Assembly (NCBI RefSeq): GCF_002906165.1
Contig: NZ_PPCN01000016.1
Location: forward strand, 1-64,000
Origin: Roseibium marinum
Lineage (GTDB): Bacteria; Pseudomonadota; Alphaproteobacteria; Rhizobiales; Stappiaceae
Length of the DNA stretch: 64,000 nt
Direction: 5' to 3'
The position numbers and the translations under genes were made by a program. Positions 17,201-24,951 of this stretch are shown here, piece after piece. Under the pieces are notes generated by a model. The model worked only from the letters and a program-made list of their open reading frames with translations, had not been told where the DNA came from and searched no databases. The number at the start of each line of letters is the position of its first letter. Within the stretch, counting starts at the first letter, position 1.

Positions 17201-19644
17201 TCGATGCGCTGGCCAAGCTGCAGGGTGATGGCGTCGGAACGGTCCGCCAGAACATCGGTGATGTTGCGGGTCTTTTCCTCCAGCGCATCGCTGATGCCGG
17301 AAGTGCGGTTGTCGATGGCGTCCGAAAGGATCTGCGTCCGGGCTTCCAGGGTCGCCTCGAATGCGGCCGTGCGCTGGTCGAGCGTGAGATCCAGCGTGTT
17401 GATGTGGCTGCTGAGGGAGGTGTCCATCGTCGCGATACGGTCGCCGAGCGAGGCATCCATCATGTCGATGCGGGACGCGAATGTGTTGTCGAGGCCCGAC
17501 AGGCGGCTGTCGAGCGCTTCCGACAGGATTTCCGTCCGGGAGTCGAAGGCATCGACCAACTGGCCGCCGCGTTCGCCGACAAGGATCTCCAGTTCGGCCA
17601 GGCGCGTGGACAGGCCTTCCTGCAGGGCGAGGCCGCGCACATCGAGCGTCTCGGCAATCCTGCCGCTGATTTCGTTGATGTTGCTGGTCACGCGGTCGCC
17701 GCGGCTGCCGATCAGTTCGGCGAGTTGGGTGCCGGTTTCGGCAAGTTTCTCGGTGAGGGCGGATGTCTGCTCGCCGAGACCGGTCGAGAACTTGTAGGAC
17801 ACGCCTTCGAGAGTTTGGCGGAAGCCGTCTGTCTGCTGCTCCAGGACCGTCGCCATCTCGTTGCTGCGGGCCGAAAGACGTTCGTCCAGTTCGCTGCCGT
17901 TGATGGTAATCGCGGTGTAGATGCGTTCGGAAATCGTGTCGAGTTTCTCGGCCAGTTCCCCGCCGCGCACGGTGATGGTTTCGGTGAGCGAACCAGCGGT
18001 CTCGTCCAGCTTGGAGGCGATTTCGCCGCCGCGCAGGGAGAGATCGACAACGATGCTTTCGCCCGTGCCGCGCAGGATTTCAGACACTTCGGTGGAGCGG
18101 CTGGACAGGGTGTCGACGATTTCGGCCCCGCGGATGGAGATCGTGTCGGTGACGGCCTGACCACGTTCGGAGATGCTCTCGACGACCCGGTTGCCGGTCG
18201 CGGCAAGGGATTCGTCCAGCGAGGTCACGCGGGTATCGACCGTCGTGACCAGTTCCTCGGTGCGGGTGGTGATCGTGTCGATCAGGCGGCCGGATGTCAG
18301 CGACAGGTTGGCGTTAATTTCCTCACCGCGCTGGGTGATGATGTCGCCGACCGACGCTCCGGTGCTTTCCATCGAGTTGCGGAATTCATCGGCCTTGGTG
18401 CTCAGGGTCTCGATGACGGAGGTGCTGGAGGAGGTGAGGGTTTCGTTGATTTCGCTGCCGCGGGCCGTCAGTGTATCGACGAACTGGTTCGCGGTATCGG
18501 CGAAGCGTTCGTTCACCTCGTTGCCCCGGACCGTCAGGGTCTCCCACATTGTGGAGCCGGTTTCAGCCAGATTGTCGACCAGATCGCTTCCGGTGGTGGA
18601 CAGGCGGGAGACATAATCCTCCGCGCGCACCGTCAGGGAATCCACCAGCTCGCTGCCGGAGGCGTGCAGGGTCGCGCCAAGCGTCTCGATACGCGAATCC
18701 ACGCTGGAGGTCAGTTCCTCCACGCGGCTGTTCACCGCGTCGATCATCCGCTGGGTCGCCGTTTCCACGGTGCTGCCCAGTTCACCGGAGGTGTTGGACA
18801 TTTGCGCGGCGAAGTTTTCATGGGCGCCCGCGATGGTTTCGCGCACCCGCTCGGCATTCATTACGATGGATTCGCGCTGGCTGACCAATTCCTCGATCAG
18901 GCTGCGGATCTTGAGTTCGTTGTCGTTATAGGACCGCTCGAGGGAGGACACCTCGTTGTGGACCAGAACCTCCAGCTCGCTGGCGCGGGCAATCGCGCGC
19001 TCGATGCCGTCACCCATGGCAGCGACTTCGCGGCGGATGGCCTGTCCGACACTGAGGATGGATTCCTTGGCCATGTCTTCCGGTTCGGCCAGGCGCAGCG
19101 CGACTTCCGTCATGCCGCGGGCGACGATGCGCATTTCCTGCGCCCGCCAGATCATCATGGCCATGACGAAGAAGAAGATGATCGGCACCACGATCCCGGC
19201 GCCGGCCAGGATCATTTCCGGCGAGCCGAGCAGCGCCTGGAAGTCGTTTATGGTGGCAACCTTGTCGGCGAAGGCGGTCAGGAAAAGACTGCTGCCGAGG
19301 GCGGCCCAGATGGCGCTCAGGGCAAGGGCGCCCCAAAAGGGCGTGGAGGAGGGGCGGCGCTGCAGGGCGTAAATCAGCGTACCGATGTTGCGGCGGTCGT
19401 CATTTGCCGCGGGCGGGCGTCCACCGCGTCCCCGGCGCCTGGCCTGGCGCTGTTCGTCACGCGGAGAGGGCCCCGGTTTGGCCGTCTGGGATCTGCGCGT
19501 CGTGTCCGCTTCCACAGCCACATTCGCCTCCGCGGCCGTTTGCGTTGCTGCAGTTTCCGGGCCGCCGAAATCAAGCTTCAGGGCTTCTTCAACCGCAGAC
19601 AGTGCCGCTTCCGCCGGATCTTTCGCCTTTGTCGGATTTGCCAT
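14266..19644 (-). CDS. GPR/RgsE-like giant polar-growth coiled-coil membrane protein
   Basis: 1792-aa protein. An Ala/Arg-rich cytoplasmic N-terminus is followed by two hydrophobic segments (about 104-125 and 144-167). About 1400 residues of near-continuous alpha-helical repeats follow, with recurring units such as VTxRGxELxExL and ISERGQAVTDTI, resembling apolipoprotein A1/A4/E-like arrays. A Pro/Ala/Gln-rich linker (about 1570-1650) and a compact C-terminal domain close it. This layout matches the growth-pole ring protein GPR of Agrobacterium (about 2100 aa) and RgsE of Sinorhizobium, which organise polar growth. That function is inferred from architecture and has not been tested. Monocistronic, with its own terminator. 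Confidence 0.78.
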   Translation of the reverse strand: MANPTKAKDPAEAALSAVEEALKLDFGGPETAATQTAAEANVAVEADTTRRSQTAKPGPSPRDEQRQARRRGRGGRPPAANDDRRNIGTLIYALQRRPSSTPFWGALALSAIWAALGSSLFLTAFADKVATINDFQALLGSPEMILAGAGIVVPIIFFFVMAMMIWRAQEMRIVARGMTEVALRLAEPEDMAKESILSVGQAIRREVAAMGDGIERAIARASELEVLVHNEVSSLERSYNDNELKIRSLIEELVSQRESIVMNAERVRETIAGAHENFAAQMSNTSGELGSTVETATQRMIDAVNSRVEELTSSVDSRIETLGATLHASGSELVDSLTVRAEDYVSRLSTTGSDLVDNLAETGSTMWETLTVRGNEVNERFADTANQFVDTLTARGSEINETLTSSSTSVIETLSTKADEFRNSMESTGASVGDIITQRGEEINANLSLTSGRLIDTITTRTEELVTTVDTRVTSLDESLAATGNRVVESISERGQAVTDTISIRGAEIVDTLSSRSTEVSEILRGTGESIVVDLSLRGGEIASKLDETAGSLTETITVRGGELAEKLDTISERIYTAITINGSELDERLSARSNEMATVLEQQTDGFRQTLEGVSYKFSTGLGEQTSALTEKLAETGTQLAELIGSRGDRVTSNINEISGRIAETLDVRGLALQEGLSTRLAELEILVGERGGQLVDAFDSRTEILSEALDSRLSGLDNTFASRIDMMDASLGDRIATMDTSLSSHINTLDLTLDQRTAAFEATLEARTQILSDAIDNRTSGISDALEEKTRNITDVLADRSDAITLQLGQRIEDAGNTLAERAEEIGQSLSTRVDGAASSMAEKAELLSVSMTSGTDRIDETLDARARQISETLISRTKEIAQAFVEGQEEMTSALDNRLAEAGSVLGKQSAELTESLSERIAEINVSLGAKVFEVAETLDTRASLLETLLNERLESISGTLTGESERARDILTTVIAEAGSTLSTESTRLRDVVQEAVEAAVQSLTEERTKTVEIVDGALSDATEKLASEGDRMRQIVLGTVGEARGVLVGESQKAADAVTAAMHQATGTMSGESTKIRDLVFSAVGDAARAMAAESERARTLYAGTLAEFSGSLTGESDKVRTELSGLIAEISGNLSAESEQARLTLAKTLEEMRGQMSSEAGIVRARVNSAVAEAAELLVGRGNEVANELLEKATTLNEAFGARSGELAKIVGTDGNELVKAIELRANDLTGRLSEVHGAILEAITIKGRDVTDTFAHTGLDATRSLVEAGDKIVTSINERSEHATSLLTETRHRLEADVSEILNKIEASNTNLQDIVATAGENLSEVEGNLARRAGEFRSAVDRAVGETNSTTSVITEQVANLRDVTETTLADIMNLTSRFGDQSEELTKAARHLEETNRSVETRVTERRTAIEEVADTLLAKTESVDTLMRSFTQTLSTTLETADDKAREAANMLGAAAEAASRQVAEQFESMRLTAGMEGQKARDAIRSAQDDIIAEMTRTVTEASERFNDAAVRMRDVARDVHRELEATRSELKQGVLNLPDEAEESSAALRKVVNEQIRALTELSEIVAKQSNVLDLSRPQAAVASAAAAPAPAPVNYAPTSPARQQTAPAGEQRPAQSRPPMDTRRQQPAPADTGGSGGKGWVSDLLRRASRDEDADTDIQPGRTPLQTVESLNSLSVDIARAIDHETFIDLWNRYRGGERHVFTRRLYTLQGQQTFDEIRQKYSRDPEFRTAVERYVADFEQLLAQVSRNDRDNMLGQTYLTSDTGKVYTMLAHASGRLD

Positions 19645-19923
19645 TTAGGGTCGCCTCACGTCCGTACTCATTACACGCCGGTAATTTCAGCCAGCTGCTA
19701 TTGCAGCATTCCACAGTGACTACCGGATGCGCCAATTTTACGGCCACAGTTCCAAAGAACCGCACCGTGGATTTACTCCATGAGGAGGGCCGCCGCTGAC
19801 CGACCGCGAACTTTCCGTTCGACGGTACACTCCACACCTTGCCGCATCAGTAACTGTAATGGCACAATCTCTCCTAACGAACAAGAAACGGCAATGGCGC
19901 GAGTCACTTAAGGGGCTGTTTGA
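19645..19923. other. Divergent promoter region
   Basis: 279 bp between the giant minus-strand gene and a small plus-strand gene. It presumably holds promoters for both. I could not assign convincing -35/-10 pairs. Confidence 0.4.
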
Positions 19924-20238
19924 ATGCCTGAATCAAAGCATGGCGACGTCGTGAAAGAGGATCAAAACACCGTCGCAAGCGGTGCGCTCAAGGCAGGAAG
20001 CCTGACCGCTCCGCAAAGACGGTGGCTGCTGAAGGGGCTCGATCAGCCAGGTGGGAAGCTGCCGTTGTTCGATGGCAACGGACGGGAAATTCCGGCCCGC
20101 ACAATCCGCGCCTGCATCGAAGCAGGCTGGGCAGAGCCTTGGTTTTCCAACCCAATCAAGCCCGATTGGCTGGTCTGCAAGCTGACGCCTGCAGCAGTCG
20201 AAGTTCTCTCCGCAAGTCAAAACCGTAAAAGAAGTTAA
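19924..20238 (+). CDS. Hypothetical 104-aa protein
   Basis: 104-aa soluble protein not recognised with confidence. The central segment LTAPQRRWLLKGLDQPGGKLPLFDGNGREIPARTIRACIEAGWAEPW and the ending LTPAAVEVL look like a small winged-helix fold: the C-terminal LTxxAxxxL is a common end of MarR-like DNA-binding domains. AGGGG lies 8 nt before the ATG. No operon partner; the next gene is 250 bp away. A role in DNA binding would be speculation. Confidence 0.65.
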   Translation: MPESKHGDVVKEDQNTVASGALKAGSLTAPQRRWLLKGLDQPGGKLPLFDGNGREIPARTIRACIEAGWAEPWFSNPIKPDWLVCKLTPAAVEVLSASQNRKRS

Positions 20239-20490
20239 CGCCGAATCGCATCGTTAAAATTTTATCGATTCAATAAATCGGCGGATTTGCAAGGACTTTT
20301 TTAATCGTATTTTGAAAGCCGTGTTAACCCGCGTTAACCAAAAAAACAATTTTTTGGGGACATTCGGCCGAAGGGCCCCTCCGGCGGGCCCGTTTAACCG
20401 GGTGTTTGGGGGTTTGGGCGCACAGTCTCTCAAGTCATAGCTTGCGGCGGAGTGCCGTCAGGCGTGAGCAGAGCAATTTGGAGCACCCTC
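20239..20490. other. AT-rich intergenic region with TTAAC repeats
   Basis: The region includes GTTAACCCGCGTTAACC at about 20323-20339 (two TTAA halves separated by 6 nt, one short of the CtrA spacing) and a GC-rich hairpin around 20375-20393. It is the likely promoter region of the Hpt gene. Confidence 0.35.
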
Positions 20491-20853
20491 ATGGCCCCTT
20501 CATCCATGGCCCGTGTCGCCGGCCGGGCCGGGCCCGAAGCACCGATAGATCTTGTGCGGCTGGCCACCAACACCCTGGGAAACCGGGACCTGGAAGTTCA
20601 GGTTCTTCATCTTTTCAAATCGCAATCCTCCACCACGCTTGAACGGCTGGCGAAGGAAACCGACGCCTCGATCCGGCTCGACCTCGTTCATACGTTGAAA
20701 GGGTCCGCGCTGGCGATCGGCGCGGAACGGGTCGCCGTGGTTTGCGAAACCCTGGAAGGGAAGATGAAATCCGTGTCCGATCCCGCGACCGAGGGCCTGA
20801 TTGCCGCCGTCGACGAGACCAACCGCTATATCCGCGATCTCCTCGAAGGCTAG
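20491..20853 (+). CDS. Hpt-domain phosphotransfer protein
   Basis: 120-aa single-domain histidine phosphotransfer protein. The phosphorylated histidine is H67 in LVHTLKGSALAIGA, and helices extend on either side (LEVQVLHLFKSQSSTTLERL before, VAVVCETLEGKM after), the usual four-helix Hpt bundle. It would pass phosphate between a hybrid kinase and a response regulator, neither of which lies in this window. The ATG at 20491 has GGAG 7 nt upstream and is preferred to the ATG 13 codons earlier. Confidence 0.82.
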   Translation: MAPSSMARVAGRAGPEAPIDLVRLATNTLGNRDLEVQVLHLFKSQSSTTLERLAKETDASIRLDLVHTLKGSALAIGAERVAVVCETLEGKMKSVSDPATEGLIAAVDETNRYIRDLLEG

Positions 20854-21088
20854 GGTCCTGACCCCCAGATGTGTTGTGACCCGGCGCGCAAGGCGATTTA
20901 TTCGTGGCAGATTGCCGCGTGGAAACGGCACGGTCCTTGACCTTTTTCGCGGAAGCTTTATGTCGGGACGACCGGAGCGCGATGCTCCCGATGTGAAACG
21001 TTTGAGGACGGGCGTCAGGAACGCCGCAAACGTTCACGGCGGGTGTGCGGCGCTGCATTGACCACAATTGAAGGCCTGGACGCGACGC

Positions 21089-21409
21089 ATGCCGAAGATC
21101 ACATTCATAAATGCCGATGGAACCCGGACCGAAGTGGACGCCGCCGAAGGCTCCACCGTGATGGAGAACGCCATCAAGAACATGGTTCAGGGTATTGAAG
21201 CGGAGTGCGGCGGGGCCTGCGCCTGCGCCACCTGCCATGTCTATGTGGACGAGGCGTGGCAGGGCAAGACTGGCACGGCGGAACCGATGGAAGAGGACAT
21301 GCTCGATTTCGCCTATGACGTGAAGCCGACCTCTCGCCTTTCCTGCCAGATCAAGGTCACCGGCGAACTCGACGGCCTGGTGGTTCACGTTCCTGAACGG
21401 CAGGCTTGA
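21089..21409 (+). CDS. 2Fe-2S ferredoxin, adrenodoxin type
   Basis: 106-aa electron carrier. Cluster ligands are C40, C46 and C49 (C-x5-C-x2-C in the ECGGACACATC segment) plus the cysteine in RLSCQI near 86, the adrenodoxin/Fdx vertebrate-type pattern. The ATG at 21089 begins the conserved MPKITFINADG strand. Such proteins supply electrons to cytochrome P450s or iron-sulfur assembly; no isc or P450 genes are adjacent, so the partner is unknown. A good terminator follows. Confidence 0.9.
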   Translation: MPKITFINADGTRTEVDAAEGSTVMENAIKNMVQGIEAECGGACACATCHVYVDEAWQGKTGTAEPMEEDMLDFAYDVKPTSRLSCQIKVTGELDGLVVHVPERQA

Positions 21410-21449
21410 ACAGGCAGCCTGATTCCAGCTGAAATTCGATCGGTCAAAC

Positions 21450-21481
21450 GGAAGCCCCGGCAAAGGGGTTTCCTATTTTTT
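21450..21481 (+). terminator. Terminator after the ferredoxin gene
   Basis: A 9-bp stem GGAAGCCCC / GGGGTTTCC (one G-T pair) is followed by TATTTTTT. Confidence 0.85.
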
Positions 21482-21510
21482 CGCGTCCTGGATCCGCGCG
21501 CGGTTGCGCC

Positions 21511-22737
21511 TCACTCGGCCGGTTGGGCGAGCGGTTTGCGGTACCAGAAATCAACCTCCCGGCCTTCTTCCGGAGCGCTCGGGATGAGTGTCGCCAGCAC
21601 CAGGCTGACGAGAGCCATGGCGGCGCCGGCCAGGAAGACCGCCGCGGGCGAGACCAGCCAGATAAGACCGAAAGCCACCGGGATGAACACGGCGGCGATG
21701 TGGTTGATCGTGAAGGCGACGCCGGCCGTCGGAGCGATATCGGCCGGATCGGCGATCTTCTGGAAATAGGTCTTGATCGCGATCGCGATGGCGAAGAAGG
21801 CATGGTCGATCACGTAGAGGCTGGCCGCCAGCGTCGCGCTGGTGACGAAGGCGTAGCTGACAAAGACCAGAAACAGGCCGACATATTCCAGCACCAGCGC
21901 CTTGCGCTCGCCGAAGCGGACAATCAGCTTGCCGATCTTCGGGGCCAGGAGCATGTTGAAGAAGCCGTTGAGCAGGAAAAGTCCGGCCACTTCGTGAACG
22001 TCGTAGCCGAACCGCTCGACCATCAGGAAACCCGCGAAGACCGTGAAGATCTGCCGGCGGGCGCCGGCCATGAAGGTGAGGGCGTAATAGAGCCAGTAGC
22101 GCCTTCTCAGGATCAGCTTCTTGTGCTGGGGAACGCCTTCCTTGAAATGCGGATAGGCCATCATCAGGAAGGCGAGCACCACAAGCGTCAGGCCGCCGGC
22201 GATGGCGAAGACCGTGGTGAAGGACAGGTCGAACATCTTCCAGGCAATGAAGATGACGCCATAGGCGATCAACTGGGCGAAGGCGCCGACGGAAATGATC
22301 TTGCCCATGCTGGCGGCGGCCGTGGCCTTCGGCAGCCATTGCAGCGACAGCGACTGGGCCATGGTCTCATAATAATGAAACCCGACCGACATGATCAGTG
22401 TGGTGACATAAAACCCGATCGCGGTCGGAAAATAACCGGTGACGGCAACGCCGACGCCAAGCATCAGCAGGGACAGATAGGCGAGCGTCTGCTCGCGCAT
22501 CATCAGCAGCAGGTAGACCGCAAGGAAACTCAGGAACCCCGGAATCTCGCGGATCGATTGCTGTATGCCGATCTCGCGGCCGGTGAAATCCAGCTCCTGG
22601 ACCGCGAAGTTGTTCATCAGGTTCCACCAGGCGGCAAACGACAGTTGCATGGCGCCTGCCATGATCATCAAAAGCACTGCCGGGGAGCGCCAGCCGGTGA
22701 TTTTATCCGGGTGGGCGGATTGGGTGAAATAAGTCAT
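21511..22737 (-). CDS. MFS transporter
   Basis: 408-aa membrane protein with about 12 hydrophobic segments and a central basic loop (HKKLILRRRYWLYY) between the two halves. The short cytoplasmic N-terminus leads into AVLLMIMAGAMQLSFAAWWNLMNNFAVQEL. The motifs fit the major facilitator fold, but not a subfamily I can name; substrate unknown. It is monocistronic and convergent with the ferredoxin gene. Confidence 0.75.
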   Translation of the reverse strand: MTYFTQSAHPDKITGWRSPAVLLMIMAGAMQLSFAAWWNLMNNFAVQELDFTGREIGIQQSIREIPGFLSFLAVYLLLMMREQTLAYLSLLMLGVGVAVTGYFPTAIGFYVTTLIMSVGFHYYETMAQSLSLQWLPKATAAASMGKIISVGAFAQLIAYGVIFIAWKMFDLSFTTVFAIAGGLTLVVLAFLMMAYPHFKEGVPQHKKLILRRRYWLYYALTFMAGARRQIFTVFAGFLMVERFGYDVHEVAGLFLLNGFFNMLLAPKIGKLIVRFGERKALVLEYVGLFLVFVSYAFVTSATLAASLYVIDHAFFAIAIAIKTYFQKIADPADIAPTAGVAFTINHIAAVFIPVAFGLIWLVSPAAVFLAGAAMALVSLVLATLIPSAPEEGREVDFWYRKPLAQPAE

Positions 22738-22907
22738 TCCATAGCCGTAGAAAAAGTGAATTAATCCGAGGCCAAGCTTCTAAACCCATTTACGTTTTGC
22801 GTGTTAGCGCTGTTTTGTCACGATATGTTTTCCACTCGCCAATAATCCGGCTGAATCCTCAGCAAACCTCGCTTGGCGATGCCGGGTCCGGCTTTGGGAA
22901 CCTGAAT

Positions 22908-22925
22908 TGTAAAGCGAGCTTTACA
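22908..22925. promoter_or_regulatory. TGTAAAGC palindromic operator, upstream copy
   Basis: TGTAAAGC-GA-GCTTTACA has perfect 8-bp arms. With the copy at 22945-22962 it forms a pair whose centres are 37 bp apart. It is probably bound by the XRE regulator encoded two genes downstream. Confidence 0.75.
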
Positions 22926-22944
22926 GTTGCGGTGCGATGTGAGA

Positions 22945-22962
22945 TGTAAAGCGTGCTTTACA
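22945..22962. promoter_or_regulatory. TGTAAAGC palindromic operator, downstream copy
   Basis: TGTAAAGC-GT-GCTTTACA has the same 8-bp arms as the upstream copy and a different central dinucleotide. It ends 22 nt before the ATG of the membrane-protein gene, so occupancy would block transcription of that operon. Confidence 0.75.
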
Positions 22963-22984
22963 ATTCAACGCATGGGAGGCGGAG

Positions 22985-23365
22985 ATGAACCGCTTTGACA
23001 GGCTGACTTACCGGTATCTGGCAGAGACATTCGCCGGAGCCGCGCTTTATGTTCTGGCAAGTTATCTTGCCCGGCCGTTTCTGGAAACGCATACCGATCC
23101 GGTGGTTGTGGTTGCCGTTTCGTTCGCGGCGACACTGCCGATGGGACTTGCCCTTTGGGCGCAGGTGCGGTTCTACCGCAAGGTGGATGAGCGCGAACGG
23201 CACATTCTGGCCGTTGCCGGTGCGCTGACATTGCTCACAGGTGTTTTTCTTGCGCTTTTTCTGGACAAACTGGGGATGGCCTGGCCGGCCGACTTCGGTC
23301 TCTATGCGACCTTCCTGATGATCGCCTGGTCGGTTGCGACCGTGCTTGTGCGTCTCAGGAGCTGA
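22985..23365 (+). CDS. Small four-helix membrane protein, function unknown
   Basis: 126-aa inner-membrane protein with four hydrophobic segments (about 13-31, 42-60, 76-95 and 104-121) and a short charged loop RKVDERERHI between the second and third. I do not recognise a named family. It is the first gene after the double TGTAAAGC operator and is followed 10 nt later by an XRE regulator. This arrangement resembles autoregulated membrane-protein/HTH pairs in which the regulator represses both genes. What the membrane protein does is unknown. Confidence 0.7.
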   Translation: MNRFDRLTYRYLAETFAGAALYVLASYLARPFLETHTDPVVVVAVSFAATLPMGLALWAQVRFYRKVDERERHILAVAGALTLLTGVFLALFLDKLGMAWPADFGLYATFLMIAWSVATVLVRLRS

Positions 23366-23375
23366 TGCTGAACTG

Positions 23376-23573
23376 ATGCGCAATCACCTCAAGGACCTCA
23401 GATGCGCGCAAGGCTGGTCCCAGGCGGCCCTCGCGGAAAAGCTCGACGTCACCCGGCAGACCGTCATCGCGCTGGAGCGGGGAAGATACGACCCGAGCCT
23501 GCCGCTGGCCTTCCGGATTTCGCGGGTGTTCGGATTGCCGATCGAACGGATATTCGATCCTGAAGACGGATAG
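23376..23573 (+). CDS. XRE-family transcriptional regulator (YozG/Cro-like, 65 aa)
   Basis: 65-aa protein that is essentially one helix-turn-helix domain: RNHLKDLRCAQGWSQAALAEKLDVTRQTVIALERGRYDPSLPLAFRISRVFGLPIERIF. The recognition helix is TRQTVIALERGRY. This minimal XRE type lacks a sensor domain and usually dimerises on palindromes. The two TGTAAAGC palindromes before the operon are its likely target. The ATG at 23376 has AGGAG about 14 nt upstream, longer than ideal; the preceding gene ends 10 nt before it. Confidence 0.85.
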   Translation: MRNHLKDLRCAQGWSQAALAEKLDVTRQTVIALERGRYDPSLPLAFRISRVFGLPIERIFDPEDG

Positions 23574-23646
23574 GTCTGTACCCATGCCAGCCGAAACCGG
23601 GTAAAACAGATATTCGTTTCAATGTGCGGGAAGGCTCGAGAAGAGA

Positions 23647-24435
23647 ATGAGCATTCATCCGGAGCTCGCGGAGTTTCCCAGGCATGCGGTCGCCGCGCCG
23701 ATCATCGGCTATGCGCGGACCGGACTTCAGGGAAAAAACAACGGCTGGCACGCCCATGATGCCGCCCAGCTTTTCCATGTGGTGAACGGCTCGATCGCGA
23801 TCGACACGGATATGGGCACCTATTTCGTGCCGCCGGAGCGGGCGGTGTGGCTGCCGCCGCGGGTCGGCCATCAGACACGCTACCTGACGGACACCGAACT
23901 GCGCTTTATCTACGTCCAGTTCGAGCATGCCCGGGACCTTCCGCAGTCCCCTCAGGTCATGCAGGTCACCACGCTCCTGCGCGCGCTGATCCTGGAGTTC
24001 ATGTCCTATGCGCGTGCCGAAACGGAAGAGGGGCCGGCCGCGCGGATTGCCGCCGTCATTCTCGATCAGTTGAAAATGCTGCCCGCGGCGCCGCTGCAGC
24101 TTCCCATGCCGCGGGACGCGCGGCTCAGGGAATTGTGCGAAGGCGTGGTGCGCTGTCCGGCCGATGTTCCCTCGCTCAGCGAAGCCGCGGAGCGCTGCGC
24201 GACGTCCGTCAGGTCCTTCGAGCGGCGGATCAAGGCGGAAACCGGGCTCAGCTACCGGACCTGGTGCCGGCAGGTGAAGCTGTTCCGGGCGCTGGAACTG
24301 CTTGCCTGCGGGCGCAGCGTCTCCGATGTTTCCCACAAGCTGGGCTATGAAGGTCCGAGCGCTTTCGTGGCGACATTCAAAAAATCCTTCGGGGTTACGC
24401 CCGGACGGTATTTCGACGGTAGCAATCCGGATTGA
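23647..24435 (+). CDS. AraC-family regulator with N-terminal cupin
   Basis: 262-aa regulator. The N-terminal cupin-like sensor (about 25-100) has WHAHDAAQLFHVVNGSIAI and FVPPERAVWLPPRVGH. The C-terminal AraC domain (about 165-258) has two HTH motifs, SLSEAAERCATSVRSFERRIKAETG and SVSDVSHKLGYEGPSAFVATFKKSFGVTPGRYF. The layout is like NimR/YdeC-type repressors of drug-efflux genes. The ligand and regulon are unknown; no efflux gene is divergent from it here. It is followed by a universal stress gene in the same direction. Confidence 0.85.
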   Translation: MSIHPELAEFPRHAVAAPIIGYARTGLQGKNNGWHAHDAAQLFHVVNGSIAIDTDMGTYFVPPERAVWLPPRVGHQTRYLTDTELRFIYVQFEHARDLPQSPQVMQVTTLLRALILEFMSYARAETEEGPAARIAAVILDQLKMLPAAPLQLPMPRDARLRELCEGVVRCPADVPSLSEAAERCATSVRSFERRIKAETGLSYRTWCRQVKLFRALELLACGRSVSDVSHKLGYEGPSAFVATFKKSFGVTPGRYFDGSNPD

Positions 24436-24504
24436 TCTGGCTCATGGCGGCCATCGGCGTCCACGGCGATGGTTGGATGAAACAACCCGCCGGAGACAAG
24501 AGCC

Positions 24505-24933
24505 ATGTTCAAAAAAATCCTCGTACCCCTGGATCCTGCCGAACCGGGCTTCGCGGATGAGGCTCTTGCGAAAGCGTCACAACTTGCCAGGGACTATGGC
24601 GCCAAGATCCATGTTCTGGCGGTTTGTCCGGAAGTGCAAAGCTTCGTGGCCAGCCAATTGCCGGAGGGCTGGCAACAGCGGGAAATTGAGGCGACCAGGC
24701 TCATTCTCGACGAGATCAGCGCGAAACTGGACGTTCCTGCGGGAGAGGTCGACAGTCAGGTTCGCATGGGGACCGTCTATCACGAGGTGATCGAGGAAGC
24801 CGAAGCATCCGGCTGCGATCTCATTCTCATGACCTCGCACAAGCCGGGGCTTTCCACCTATTTCATCGGCTCCAACGCCGCCCACATCGTGCGTCACGCA
24901 CCTTGCTCGGTGATGGTGCTGCGCGGTAGCTGA
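24505..24933 (+). CDS. Universal stress protein (UspA family)
   Basis: 142-aa UspA-fold protein. It starts MFKKILVPLDPAEPGF and has the ATP-binding type C-terminal motif GSNAAHIVRHAPCSVMVLR. Members bind ATP and accumulate under stress or growth arrest. GGAGA lies 9 nt before the ATG. The gene probably stands alone; the next gene converges on it. Confidence 0.9.
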   Translation: MFKKILVPLDPAEPGFADEALAKASQLARDYGAKIHVLAVCPEVQSFVASQLPEGWQQREIEATRLILDEISAKLDVPAGEVDSQVRMGTVYHEVIEEAEASGCDLILMTSHKPGLSTYFIGSNAAHIVRHAPCSVMVLRGS

Positions 24934-24951
24934 CGGGCTTCGACAGCGGGC

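Noticed and set aside
16441..19719. 1092-codon plus-strand open frame opposite the giant gene
   Set aside because: It is the antisense shadow of the repetitive, GC-rich GPR-like gene, with no ribosome site and an implausible Gly/Arg/His-rich composition.
19868..19890. TGGCAC at about 19859-19864 as a sigma-54 promoter
   Set aside because: No GC dinucleotide at the -12 position.
20323..20339. TTAACCCGCGTTAACC before the Hpt gene as a CtrA box
   Set aside because: The half-sites are 6 nt apart, one short of the required 7.
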